Of a stretch of DNA of 64,000 nucleotides, positions 11,172 through 21,727 are shown piece by piece. The notes beneath the pieces were generated by a model, which was not told where the DNA came from, did not search any database, and saw nothing but the letters and a program-made list of their open reading frames with translations. Position 1 is the first letter of the stretch; every line of letters begins with the position of its first letter. The stretch is from Eutreptiella sp. 'Long Island Sound 2002' (taxonomy: Eukaryota > Euglenozoa > Euglenophyceae > Eutreptiales > Eutreptiaceae). The stretch spans positions 170,065,245 to 170,129,244 of the forward strand of contig OZ038380.1 in assembly GCA_964036045.1 (NCBI GenBank), in the 5' to 3' direction. A program made the translations under genes and the position numbers.

Positions 11172-11456
11172 CGTTCGTGATGGGCGCTGCGGACGGCAGT
11201 CCCCAGGAGCTGGACCAGCTCAATGTCCGTCAGGGGCCCGTTGGCGTGGTACCACCGCTGCCACTTCTCCGGCTCCTCCAGCATCTGCCCGCAGTGGCTG
11301 CGCCAGCACGCCCCGTGGTACAGGCGGTGCGGCGGCGCCTCCGACCAGCGGTCGGCGCGGACCTTGCGTCGGCACCACACGCAGCGCGCGCAGCGGTGGT
11401 GGAACTTCAGCGCCCGGGTGTCGTCCTCCGCGGGCAGGTACACGCCGCCGAACCAC
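11172..11456 (-). CDS. Receptor exon 24: juxtamembrane Cys/His patch and first ankyrin helix
   Basis: The acceptor CGGTTCAG opens in phase 2, rebuilding a Trp with exon 23; the donor CACGAACG|GTGTGT closes in phase 2. Residues CARCVWCRRK and LYHGACWRSHC, together with CPAC at the end of exon 23, make a CxxC...CxxCxxC...HxxC...HC set that looks like a LIM- or treble-clef-type zinc site. The exon ends with ELVQLLGTAVRSAHHER, the start of the ankyrin stack. The protein is cytosolic here if the ectodomain is outside, since three membrane segments precede it. Confidence 0.75.
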
Positions 11457-11574
11457 CTGAACCGAGCGCGGGTCAGAAGAGGGGGGGAGGGGGTCCGGAA
11501 CCCAAAAGCGTGTGTACCGTTTGGGGGGGGAGGGGGGCTTCAGTTCAGTTCTGGACCTCCACGGCGTGGGCAGT

Positions 11575-14137
11575 GCATGACCGCTGGTGGTCGACGCGCA
11601 ACCGGTGGCGGTTGGTGCATAAGCGGTGGCGGTTGGTGCATAACGATGGCGGTCGGTGCATAACCGACAGCGGGTGGTACATAACGAATGGTGATCGGTG
11701 CGTAACCAATGGGAGTTGGTGCATAACTAATGGGAGTTGGTGCATAACCAATGGGAGTTGGTGCATAACTAATGGGAGTTGGTGCATAACCAATGGGAGT
11801 TGGTGCATAACTAATGGGAGTTGGTGCATAACTAATGGGAGTTGGTGCATAACCAATGGGAGTTGTTGCATAACTAATGGGAGTTGGTGCATAACCAATG
11901 GGAGTTGGTGCATAACCAATGGGAGTTGGTGCATAACCAATGGGAGTTGGTGCATAACTAATGGGAGTTGGTGCATAACCAATGGGAGTTGGTGCATAAC
12001 TAATGGGAGTTGGTGCATAACTAATGGGAGTTGGTGCATAACCAATGGGAGTTGGTGCATAACCAATGGGAGTTGGTGCATAACTAATGGGAGTTGGTGC
12101 ATAACCAATGGGAGTTGGTGCATAACCAATGGGAGTTGGTGCATAACTAATGGGAGTTGGTGCATAACCAATGGGAGTTGGTGCATAACCAATGGGAGTT
12201 GGTGCATAACTAATGGGAGTTGGTGCATAACCAATGGGAGTTGGTGCATAACTAATGGGAGTTGGTGCATAACTAATGGGAGTTGGTGCATAACCAATGG
12301 GAGTTGGTGCATAACTAATGGGAGTTGGTGCATAACCAATGGGAGTTGGTGCATAACTAATGGGAGTTGGTGCATAACCAATGGGAGTTGGTGCATAACC
12401 AATGGGAGTTGGTGCATAACCAATGGGAGTTGGTGCATAACCAATGGGAGTTGGTGCATAACTAATGGGAGTTGGTGCATAACCAATGGGAGTTGTTGCA
12501 TAACCAATGGGAGTTGGTGCATAACTAATGGGAGTTGGTGCATAACCAATGGGAGTTGGTGCATAACTAATGGGAGTTGGTGCATAACTAATGGGAGTTG
12601 GTGCATAACCAATGGGAGTTGGTGCATAACCAATGGGAGTTGGTGCATAACTAATGGGAGTTGGTGCATAACCAATGGGAGTTGGTGCATAACTAATGGG
12701 AGTTGGTGCATAACTAATGGGAGTTGGTGCATAACCAATGGGAGTTGGTGCATAACTAATGGGAGTTGGTGCATAACCAATGGGAGTTGGTGCATAACTA
12801 ATGGGAGTTGGTGCATAACCAATGGGAGTTGGTGCATAACCAATGGGAGTTGGTGCATAACCAATGGGAGTTGGTGCATAACCAATGGGAGTTGGTGCAT
12901 AACCAATGGGAGTTGGTGCATAACTAATGGGAGTTGGTGCATAACCAATGGGAGTTGGTGCATAACTAATGGGAGTTGGTGCATAACCAATGGGAGTTGG
13001 TGCATAACCAATGGGAGTTGGTGCATAACCAATGGGAGTTGGTGCATAACTAATGGGAGTTGGTGCATAACCAATGGGAGTTGGTGCATAACTAATGGGA
13101 GTTGGTGCATAACTAATGGGAGTTGGTGCATAACCAATGGGAGTTGGTGCATAACCAATGGGAGTTGGTGCATAACTAATGGGAGTTGGTGCATAACCAA
13201 TGGGAGTTGGTGCATAACCAATGGGAGTTGGTGCACAACTAATGGGAGTTGGTGCATAACTAATGGGAGTTGGTGCATAACCAATGGGAGTTGGTGCATA
13301 ACTAATGGGAGTTGGTGCATAACTAATGGGAGTTGGTGCATAACCAATGGGAGTTGGTGCATAACTAATGGGAGTTGGTGCATAACTAATGGGAGTTGGT
13401 GCATAACCAATGGGAGTTGGTGCATAACTAATGGGAGTTGGTGCATAACCAATGGGAGTTGGTGCATAACTAATGGGAGTTGGTGCATAACCAATGGGAG
13501 TTGGTGCATAACCAATGGGAGTTGGTGCATAACTAATGGGAGTTGGTGCATAACCAATGGGAGTTGGTGCATAACTAATGGGAGTTGGTGCATAACTAAT
13601 GGGAGTTGGTGCATAACCAATGGGAGTTGGTGCATAACTAATGGGAGTTGGTGCATAACTAATGGGAGTTGGTGCATAACCAATGGGAGTTGGTGCATAA
13701 CTAATGGGAGTTGGTGCATAACCAATGGGAGTTGGTGCATAACTAATGGGAGTTGGTGCATAACCAATGGGAGTTGGTGCATAACCAATGGGAGTTGGTG
13801 CATAACCAATGGGAGTTGGTGCATAACCAATGGGAGTTGGTGCATAACTAATGGGAGTTGGTGCATAACCAATGGGAGTTGTTGCATAACCAATGGGAGT
13901 TGGTGCATAACTAATGGGAGTTGGTGCATAACCAATGGGAGTTGGTGCATAACTAATGGGAGTTGGTGCATAACTAATGGGAGTTGGTGCATAACCAATG
14001 GGAGTTGGTGCATAACCAATGGGAGTTGGTGCATAACTAATGGGAGTTGGTGCATAACCAATGGGAGTTGGTGCATAACCAATGGGAGTTGGTGCATAAC
14101 CAATGGGAGTTGGTGCATAACCAATGGGAGTTGGTGC
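11575..14137. repeat. 21-bp minisatellite, about 120 copies, in intron 23
   Basis: The unit is GCATAACCAATGGGAGTTGG plus T, kept in strict 21-bp register. Apart from diverged copies at the left end, nearly all variation is a single C/T choice (AACCAATG or AACTAATG). Because 21 is a multiple of three, frames stay open for up to 1132 codons; these are not genes. The array is inverted relative to the one at 10560-11041. Confidence 0.97.
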
Positions 14138-15170
14138 ACAAAAATGGTGGTTGGGGGTCCAGAGGAGGGGATTCAAAATTTCCAGGTTTTGGGGGCGTTT
14201 TGCGTTCCCTGTCTCATTCTGAGCATTTTGACAACACACAAGTGGGGTAAACAGCCACAATGGAAGGCAAGGCAACATCCACAACTGCAATTCCAGTGTT
14301 TGCATGCGTCCGTTCCTCCCCTCCTCTGTCCTTCCATCTGCACACACACAGAACATGGCCACATAGCCCCTACCTGCTCAGGGTCCCCATAGTGGAGAGA
14401 AATCCATATGGCGGCATAACGATAGGCCAGAATGATGGGTGACAAATGAAAGATTTCAACGAGGTGACCCGCAACCAGAAAGCAGCCAAAGAAATAAAAA
14501 ATGGGATTTTGGAATCAGAGTGTCAAGGGGGCTCGGAAAAGTCGTCATTTGCCATGAATTTGGTGGAAAAAATTGACCATTTTCGATGCTCAAAAAAACT
14601 TTCGGCGCCTTCGTTGCCAGCATTCGTAAGAACTGATTAATAGTCCTGTCAAGTGAGCCCTATTCCCGAAGCCGCCCCCCCCCCCACGCCAGTTTTGGGG
14701 GGCTCTACTGACGCCCCCCCCCCCCCTCCGGTCGAAAACCCGACCTCCCCGGCCAGGACCCCCCCCCACGACACACACAAGGCACACACACACACACGAT
14801 TGCGAAACACAGCACAACAATGGTGATGAATCCTCGTCATTTGGAGTCAAACAAAAGGCATGTCCAACGCCAATAGGCGCCTTTCTGTAGGAAGCAAGCG
14901 CCAGCAGATGCCCGTTGTCCTTCAGGCCTGATGAGAGGATGAGGCACTGCACTGCCACGTAGGCAGATCAGCCTCATCCGGGTTCAGACAGGGAACAAGC
15001 ACGTGGGTCAGGCGGCTCCTGCGGACCTGACCCTGTATGCACCATGCCATGGTCACGTGTGACAACGCCATGGTCACGTGTGACAGCGTTGCTTCACACC
15101 GCTCACAGTGATGGAGTTTGGGCCCTACGGTCGTCTACCTACCCCAGCACCCTCTGCGAGGTCACGCACG
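14138..15170. other. Intron 23, distal part: unique and low-complexity DNA
   Basis: Includes C runs at 14673-14730, CACA-rich DNA near 14775-14800 and a short tandem ATGGTCACGTGTGACA at 15040-15085. I see no exon. Confidence 0.4.
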
Positions 15171-15265
15171 CACACACGCACGCACGCACGCACGCACGCA
15201 CACACACACGCACGCACGCACGCACGCACACACGCACGGACGCACGCACGCACGCACGCACGCAC
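15164..15265. repeat. GCAC microsatellite touching a splice donor
   Basis: CGCA/CACA repeats run directly up to the donor of exon 23. On the sense strand the intron starts GTGCGTGCGTGCG, so the first intron bases are microsatellite sequence. Confidence 0.9.
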
Positions 15266-15840
15266 CAGTGATTGACCGGCTGCCCACACGCAGGGCACAA
15301 GTACTCCTCCGGGTCGTACAACGCCCAGAGCCCGAACCCGATCAGCAGCAGCACCCCCACCCCCAGCACCGGGATGCCCATCCACAGCAGCACGTGGTCG
15401 TTGGACCGCGGGTCGCAGAACACGAGGTCGAGGACGATCCAGAGGGCCCCCATGAGCACGCAGCACGCCGCCAGCGCCAGCACCGCCTGCAGCCACGGGA
15501 GCTCCAGCCGCGCGTTCTCGTCCCAGCTGGGCACGCGCGACGCGGCCCGGCGCCGGGCGCACCGCCAGCGGCAGCCGACGCAGACGCACGTGACGAGCAG
15601 CGAGGCGACCGCAACGAGAATGCCCAAGAGGGCGGTCGCGCCGGTCACGACAGCGAGCTCGACCGAGACGGTCTCCAACGCGCGGAACTTCGGGAGCGCG
15701 CGCGCGGTCGACGTGCCCGCCGGGGTCCAGGTGAGCAGGACTGCGACGCTGGGGGTGTCGGAGAGCGCCAGCAGGTCCTCCGTCCCGGCGTTCGCGGCGG
15801 TATACTCGCGGCTGCAGCTCGAGCTGCAGCCGTCGACAAC
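15266..15840 (-). CDS. Receptor exon 23: three transmembrane segments
   Basis: About 192 codons. The acceptor CCCGTCTGCAG opens in phase 0 (GTT GTC GAC GGC TGC); the donor CACTG|GTGCGT is phase 2. An extracellular Cys-containing start (VVDGCSSSCSREY) leads to three hydrophobic stretches: VVTGATALLGILVAVASLLV, AVLALAACCVLMGALWIVL and MGIPVLGVGVLLLIGFGLWA. The first loop is Arg-rich (CRWRCARRRAASR), consistent with an inside location. The exon ends EEYLCPACGQPVNH, starting the zinc-like patch. An odd number of segments takes the chain from outside to cytosol. Confidence 0.85.
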
Positions 15841-16300
15841 CTGCAGACGGGCCCAGAGGGTGCCACAGGGCGCGCACGGGGCCCTGGCGGCAACCACCTA
15901 ATCCTTGGCGCTCTTTTTTGGGGGCGTTTGGCCTCCTTTTCCGGGGGTGTTGCTTCACTCGTGTCGGTGCCCCTGAAAAGGCTAGGTGCATGCCGCTCGA
16001 TCATAGTGGTTGGCCTGGAATCCACGATGGGTACACGTGCCCTGAAAGGAAATACCAGCTAGCCCCATGTCCCAGCCCCCCTCTTGCTGAGCTTCAGACC
16101 CCCTAACCCATGGAATCGTGTGCTCTTGGCCTCTTAGCCTCATAGGCGCTGCTGGCCCACGACGCTGTGCGGCTACTATGGGACACGGGGGGGACGTCTC
16201 CTCGCTTTTATACGCGACTCCCTCCCCCAGTAGAAGTGAGCCGAAGGCCCCCACGGGGGGGGGGGGGGGGGGGGGGTTCAGGGAGGGGCAATGGGGGGGG

Positions 16301-16500
16301 NNNNNNNNNNNNNNNNNNNNNNNNNNNNNNNNNNNNNNNNNNNNNNNNNNNNNNNNNNNNNNNNNNNNNNNNNNNNNNNNNNNNNNNNNNNNNNNNNNNN
16401 NNNNNNNNNNNNNNNNNNNNNNNNNNNNNNNNNNNNNNNNNNNNNNNNNNNNNNNNNNNNNNNNNNNNNNNNNNNNNNNNNNNNNNNNNNNNNNNNNNNN
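16301..16500. other. Assembly gap (200 N)
   Basis: Exactly 200 unknown bases between poly-G tracts. The round length suggests a placeholder gap of unknown true size. Confidence 0.98.
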
Positions 16501-17065
16501 GGGGGTATTACAGCTCGGCCGGGGGGGGGGCTGCGCGCAACCCAGTACTACCACATGCATACCTCAAGGGGGTGTGTGTGTCTAAGGGCATGGGGGTATA
16601 GAGGTATGTATGCGATAATAGTGATTTCTGGTCTTTGCCAGGAACAAAGTCTTAAGGGTCTTCAGGACTAAAGGCATAGTACCCCTCTCAACTAAGCATG
16701 GGACAAAAAAAATTGGCGCCGTTGGCACCAGCCCCCCACACCGCTATCTTTCAAAACTCGGGGGGCGGGGTGGGGGGGGGCTGGGGGTTGTCGCATACAA
16801 GGACCGGGCCCGGCCGCCCCCCTGGGGTACATGTACAATGACAACGTGTGTAAGATGGCAAAACAAAACCACAACAAACGGGTGCAAAGACCATGGACCC
16901 AAATAGGCATGGCGAAATCAATGGCGTTCGCGGCTTGGCACAAGGCATCTAATGCATTCATCACTGAGCACGCGAGGAGTTAGGCACATCCCGTCCCCAC
17001 TGCTCTGCCTCTGTTTCCCGCCTTCCCTTTTCCTATGTACCCTGCCCCCCCCCCCCCCCCCTGTG

Positions 17066-17337
17066 TGACATTCCGTCGCGTTGCTGTTTCTTTACGGGGC
17101 CCTGGACAGTCACCCGTTCTTCCCTTCGCATGTTCCGTCGGGTCGCTGCTTTCTGTCGGCCGCTGCGGCCGGTGCTCTTGCTGGTGTCGTTTCCGCGTTC
17201 GCGGAGCCCAGTGGTTGGTGTGCCGGGGCTGTGCTGGATGTGGCGGGATGTGCCGTTTGCGTGTCAGCGGCGCCCAATAATTGGCGTATTGAGGATGTGC
17301 TGGTTGTTGCCGGGGTCGTTTGACTGTTTTTGCTGTC
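17066..17337 (+). repeat. Dispersed element, copy 1 of 5
   Basis: Starts near GTGACATTCCGTCG and contains CCTGGACAGTCACCCGTTC and CCGCTGCGGCCGGTGCTCTT. Other copies: 22979-23165, 52734-52938, 61564-61770 and 62243-62520. All five are in the same (plus) orientation, opposite to the gene. This copy and the last also carry an internally repeated tail (AATAATTGG, TGCTGGTTGTTGCCGG). No terminal repeats seen. Confidence 0.85.
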
Positions 17338-17614
17338 CACACACCTCTGTCCACAGGCCGTCCAATATCCTGCCTTGCTGCCCCCCCCCCCCCCCCGCAC
17401 GCGCGGCCGCCCTGAACACATCCGCGCCCCTTTCCAACCTTTGCCCTCTCCCCTCCTCATTGCTCCCACTCGCCGCCCCGCCCCCCGCCCCATCTGCTGA
17501 ATCCGCACTCCCAGGGGGGAACTGAGTAGTTGCCCCCCTTCAAGGGCCACACCGCTACACGGCAGGGCACGCCCCAGACACGCGGGGGGTGCGGCAGGCG
17601 GCACGCACTCGGAC

Positions 17615-18081
17615 CTGCAGCGTGACGACCCCCGAGGGGATGGCGTGGACGCGGACGTAGACGTCCCGGGACTGCAGCGCCGAGGCGCCCGCCCCCATGA
17701 ACACGGGCTGCTGGCACTGGATCCCGCCCGCGGTGCTGATGTCCAGGGTCAGGCCCGCCACCGGGTCCGAGGTCATGTTGAGGCACATCGGGAGCACCGC
17801 CGTCAGCGTGTGCGTGCGCGTGTACGTCGGGACCGGCGTGCCGGTCGCGGTCGCCGTCGCGGTCGCCGGGGGCGTGCGGGAGAGGGTGCGGGTGAGGGTG
17901 GGGGTGGCGGAGGCCGTGGCGGTGGGGGTGTGGGGGTGGGTGCTCGTGGGCGTTGGGGTGGGCGTCGGGGGCAGCGACGGGCTGGGGGTGGGGTGGTGGT
18001 GGGGGAGCCGGTGGGGGTGGGGGTGGGGGTGCCTTTCAGGTAGCAGTCCCACTCGGACGTGTCGTCGCCGGTGCGCGGGTA
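17615..18081 (-). CDS. Receptor exon 22: mucin-like stalk with one-base frameshift
   Basis: The acceptor CTTCCACAG opens in phase 0 at TAC CCG CGC (YPRTGDDTSEWDCYLKG); the donor CTGCAG|GTCCGA is phase 0. The exon is 467 bases, one short of 156 codons. The opening frame holds until about 17990-18010, after which a Thr/Pro/Ala-rich stalk and the folded part (LPMCLNMTSDPVAGL, AIPSGVVTLQ) continue in another frame, as if one C were missing from a C-run. The stalk resembles O-glycosylated mucin segments of surface proteins and lies just outside the membrane segments. The break may be an assembly homopolymer error or a real mutation. Confidence 0.7.
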
Positions 18082-19440
18082 CTGTGGAAGCGTGCGGGCG
18101 GTGTGGGCGATGCCCCGCGTCCTCCCCGGGGCGGTCCCTTGCGGCTCAAAAAGTGGAGCAAACGGCGTGCGTCTGTCCATGCCAGCCCGGAGGCTGTCTG
18201 GGGGTAACCGGCGGCGGTTGGAGGATAACCGACGGCGGTTAGGGGGGTAAGCGGCGGCGGTTGGGGGGTACTGACGGCCGTCGGGGGATTACCAGCGGCG
18301 GTTGGAGGGTAATAGGCGGTGGTTGGAGGGTAAACAACGGCGGTTGGGGGGTTACCAGCGGCGGTTTGGGGGGTAACCAACGGCGGTTGGGGGCCAACCG
18401 GCGGCGGTTGGGGGGTAACCGGCGGCGGTTGGGCAGATATGCAAACACTGACTGACTACAAAACTACACGTTAGTTCAAGTGCAAGTTCCTATTGAAACC
18501 TCGTGAACACCACACTAAGAGACCGGCCCAAAAAAATGCGGAAGAAAAGCGGGAAATGCGAAAAACTGCGGACTGCATCCCCCCCCCCTCTCTACGGATG
18601 CCTTCCCCATGAAAAGGGCCAGTCTACCGGAGGCCTCTGTTGGGTGCCTCACAAAGGCCGCATCTTTACGTCACGCGTAGTTGCTCTTGTGTTGGCGCGC
18701 GTGAATCGGTTCCGCGCTCATCTACTCCATCTTTATGCGCCGTGTTACGTACTGAAGGGGTGGCACAAACCCACAGCTGTGACACTTCGACGGTTGCTGG
18801 ACGGTTACCGGTGGTTGTCGGAGGGTAATCGTAGGCTTTTGGTGGGTAGCGGTGGTGCGGGGGAACCGACGACGCTTAAGGGTAACCGACGGCTATTGGC
18901 GGGCAACCGGCGGCGGTTGGAGGGGAACCCGATGACAGTTGGAGGGTGACCACCCGTGGTTGGTGGTCAGTTCGTGCGGACCCTATTTAGGGGTCCTCAA
19001 TGCGAAGAAAAAGACTTGTCAGGCGGCATTGGGACCAGCATTACTCCTGTTCGTGCTGGTGTGTGCCGGGGTGTGGCTGTTGAGAAAGCACGGGCGTCGC
19101 AGTCAGCAGTGGCCCACAATTGGGCGGATTGGCTACGTCACCCCTGCCGTATGGGGGGTCCCCAACGCTTCAGAGCGGGGGGACAAAATCAGCAAGGGCA
19201 GTCAGAAGTGGAAAAAACTTATTTTTAGACTTTTTTTTAACCTAGTAAGAAAAAACTATGTTTCTACTCAGCGAATCACTTCGTAAAAAAAATAAATCTA
19301 TTAGATCTTATTTTTTTAACAAAAAAAATTTCCCAAGTTTTACCACGGACCCGAAAACACTGTCTGCGACACTTGAACACTGTGCGCATGAAAAGTAGGC
19401 AGAGGGCGCATCGTGGGTGTACGGGTGGGTGGGTCGAGAC
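18082..19440. other. Intron 21: 21-bp core arrays
   Basis: Arrays of the GGTAACCGGCGGCGGTTGG family at 18195-18435 and 18785-18945, in the opposite orientation to those at 20995-21300. The part near 19210-19330 is AT-rich. No exon. Confidence 0.55.
18195..18945. repeat. 21-bp core arrays (two clusters)
   Basis: About 11 diverged units at 18195-18435 and about 8 at 18785-18945, each built on TAACCGRCGGCGGTT. Same family as 10560-11041, 20995-21300, 36275-36360 and 46225-46335. Confidence 0.8.
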
Positions 19441-19596
19441 CTCATAGAGTTTCTCTTGACCAATGTAGTCCATCCCTTCCCGCAGCGGCATGAGCCCAAA
19501 GCGCCGACAGGTCGAGCTCGCGTACGTGTACTGGACCCCGAGACAGCCCGCGTTGCTCTGAGAGATGCGCAGCAGCGTGATCGATGGGCTGCCTGA
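19441..19596 (-). CDS. Receptor exon 21: second half of a PAN-like module
   Basis: 52 codons, phase 0 at both ends (CATCGCCAG|TCA and CTATGAG|GTCTCG). SITLLRISQSNAGCLGVQY and SSTCRRFGLMPL follow directly on exon 20 (EEDCVTYCQ). Joined, they give the C...C...C.G..Y...C spacing of PAN/Apple modules, which bind protein or sugar ligands outside the cell. Confidence 0.65.
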
Positions 19597-20083
19597 CTGG
19601 CGATGGGTGGGTGCATGAAGTGGCAGAAAGGCACGAAGGGAGGGACACCCTAGATCACACCCGCGGGACATTTCGCTATCTTTGACGGCTGAATACGGTC
19701 CCTACGCCTACTGTAGCTGAGACAAGGCCGTAGCGTGCGCGATACACATACAACTACCGGCCCACACGCCAGCACCAAGAAAGGGGAAGAGAATACACGA
19801 ACATCCCCAAAATCAGAGCTCTGTGGGTTCCAGTGGGCGATCAATCACAACAAATGTGTCCTTGACTCCGTGTAATCGGCAGATTTGTCACCAAAACCAT
19901 GTCTTATGCAGTTGCACTACATTTCGTACTGAATTAAATTATGTACGGAATCAATACGGTCCCTACGCCCGCTGTAGCTTAGACAAGACCGTGGCTTAGA
20001 CAAGGGGTGGGGTTACTTTCCTGGGGAGGGGGGGGGGGTTTGGAAGGGGGGGAGACGGGGGGTGCCCCTGCTTTCCGCCCGAC
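19597..20083. repeat. Intron 20, nearly filled by a composite repeat
   Basis: Two direct copies of TACGGTCCCTACGCC-type ends (about 19691-19735 and 19957-20000) enclose about 220 bp. The same arrangement occurs at 24742-25050 and 44030-44332, all in plus orientation. Confidence 0.75.
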
Positions 20084-20343
20084 CTGGCAGTAAGTGACGC
20101 AGTCCTCCTCCGTCACGTGAGGCTCGATGTAGTGGGACGGGGTGCTGGCCAGACTGGCCTGCGTCGAGGAGGGCGCCCGGACGGTGCAGATCCCCGACTG
20201 CACTTGAATGTGGGCGAAGTTGATGATGCCGACCCGCGCCAGCGAGTGCGCCAGGCCGTACACGAGGCCCCCGGGATTGATGCGGATCCGGAAGGGGCTC
20301 CAGGGCCATGTCAGCGTGGACACGGTCCAGTTCGCGATGGGGC
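20084..20343 (-). CDS. Receptor exon 20: end of beta repeats, start of PAN-like module
   Basis: The acceptor ACTCCCGCAG opens in phase 1, rebuilding a Gly with exon 19; the donor TGCCAG|GTCGGG is phase 0. The peptide starts PIANWTVSTLTWPWSPFRI, continues with beta-type segments (GLVYGLAHSLARVGIINF, IQVQSGICTV), and ends HVTEEDCVTYCQ, the opening of a PAN-type module completed by exon 21. One N-glycosylation site (NWT) is present. Confidence 0.75.
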
Positions 20344-20470
20344 CTGCGGGAGTGGAAAGGGCGTATCGGTGCCGAGGGACGGACTGGGGGTGGGGGGGGG
20401 CGTCGGGATGACCTGCTCCGCGCAGGCGCCGGCGGGGGGGCTGCCGGACGGGCACGCGGGCCCCCCTTCC

Positions 20471-20629
20471 CAGGGATGCATCGCCCCCCTCCCCGCCCAG
20501 CCACTGTCCCCCTGACGCCAAGTGCCAGCCTCAATGGCATTTGTAACCAACAGTAACCGCCCCGACCGCTTCAACCGCTTGTCCAACGGCTTCTGTGGCT
20601 GAGGTCCCTTCCCTTCTGACGCATCCCTG
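20471..20629 (-). mobile_element. MITE copy, reversed
   Basis: Bounded by CAGGGATGCA and GCATCCCTG, with the interior block (CCTCAATGGCATTTGTAACC) reversed relative to the copy at 41505-41716. No clear target duplication. Confidence 0.6.
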
Positions 20630-20994
20630 CACAGGCCCCCCGACATGACCACAGAATACGCACACGATACCCAGATGACTGCACACGCACGCACGCACGC
20701 GCACGCCGGCAAACACACAAAATCGTACGCACGCACCAACACGCGCGCGCGCGCACAGCCTGAGGGTCACTGTAACGCATTTGAATCCCTTCGCCGTTTG
20801 GCCACACTCCACCGCTTCTGCCGTGAGTCGTCTGGGGAAATACTGAAAAAACAGAATGTTACGTGCCAAGAAGCCCGCGGCACGCAGGGAGCAGAGAAGG
20901 TTCCCCAAATACCAACACAATAGTCCACACCAGGGTCATCCGTGAGACATGGGGAAAAAAACTCCCTCCGTTACACAAAATAGAATGCTCACAG

Positions 20995-21300
20995 TTACCC
21001 ACCACCCGCCGTCGGCCACCACGCAACCGCCGTCGGTTGATACCCAACCGCCGCCGGTTACCATTCAACGGCCGTCGGTTGCCACCCAACCGCCGGCGGT
21101 GATCACCAAACCGCGGTCGGCCGTCCTCCAACCGCCGTCGGTTACCCTCCAACCGCCGTCGGTTACCCTCCAACAGCCGTTGGTTCCTCGCCAACCGACG
21201 GCGGTTGGAGGGTAACCGCCGTCGGTTACCCTCCAACCGCCGTCGGTTACCCTCCAACCGCCGTCGGTTATCGCCCTACCGCCGTCGGTTGGCCCCCAAT
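20995..21300. repeat. 21-bp core array, about 14 units
   Basis: Units such as CCAACCGCCGTCGGTTACCC. Oriented opposite to the arrays at 18195-18945, so exons 20 and 21 lie between complementary arrays. One internal unit run (about 21195-21215) flips orientation. Confidence 0.85.
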
Positions 21301-21429
21301 GGGGCGGCCCCCCATATTCCCTGTCCCTAAGGGGGGGGGGGGGGGGGACAAACAATCCGGATCCTTCCGGACGGCCCCCAGCATCACCCCCGCATTCCGC
21401 CCCGCGCGTCGCCCGCGCCCCGCGCCCAC

Positions 21430-21727
21430 CTGTCATGGACACCATCAGCCCGTTGGTCTGCGTGTAGACCAGCAGCCGCAGGTCCGGCGCCGGGCGCCAC
21501 GCGATGTTGGGCATGGAGGTCGTCTCCAACGTCCCGGGCACGTCGATGAAGGTGGCGCCGGAGACGTTGTACACGTTCAGCGCGGTCTGCCCGTCCTTGC
21601 GGACCACCAGGACCACCAGCACGGAGTCGGGCGAGACGGACGCGGCCAGGACCTCCTCGTCGTAGCTCGAGCACTCCCGGGGGCGCAGCCCCGAGGCCGC
21701 GAAGATGACCCGGGCGGGCTTGTCCTT
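21430..21727 (-). CDS. Receptor exon 19: propeller-like beta repeats
   Basis: The acceptor CCCTCCAG opens in phase 0 (AAG GAC AAG); the donor ATGACAG|GTGGGC is phase 1. Two repeat-like blocks are visible: LAASVSPDSVLVVLVVRKDG then ALNVYNVSG, and NIAWRPAPDLRLLVYTQTNG then LMVSM. Alternating hydrophobics with SPD and WRPAPD turns resemble TolB/WD-type beta-propeller blades. Exons 17 and 18 supply similar blocks. Extracellular, with one N-glycosylation site (NVS). Confidence 0.75.

Larger units (their letters stand above)
15841..17614. other. Intron 22: gap, G runs and a dispersed element
   Basis: Contains the assembly gap at 16301-16500 with G runs on its flanks, and a copy of the roughly 200-270-bp dispersed element that starts GTGACATTCCGTCG (17066-17337). 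C runs occur at 17045-17060 and 17378-17395. No exon is visible outside the gap; an exon inside the gap cannot be excluded, although exons 22 and 23 join in frame without one. Confidence 0.5.
20344..21429. other. Intron 19: MITE and 21-bp core array
   Basis: Holds a reverse-oriented MITE copy (20471-20629), a CGCA/GCAC-rich microsatellite (20680-20755) and the 21-bp core array (20995-21300). No exon. Confidence 0.55.

Noticed and set aside
10994-14392. 1132-codon plus-strand frame and 864-940-codon minus-strand frames across the 21-bp array
   Set aside because: The period of 21 keeps several frames open at once; the peptides are pure 7-residue repeats on both strands. These are satellite by-products, not proteins.
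15118-16062. 314-codon plus-strand frame opposite exon 23
   Set aside because: Antisense of the transmembrane exon plus a GCAC microsatellite; the minus strand has the hydrophobic segments and matching splice phases.
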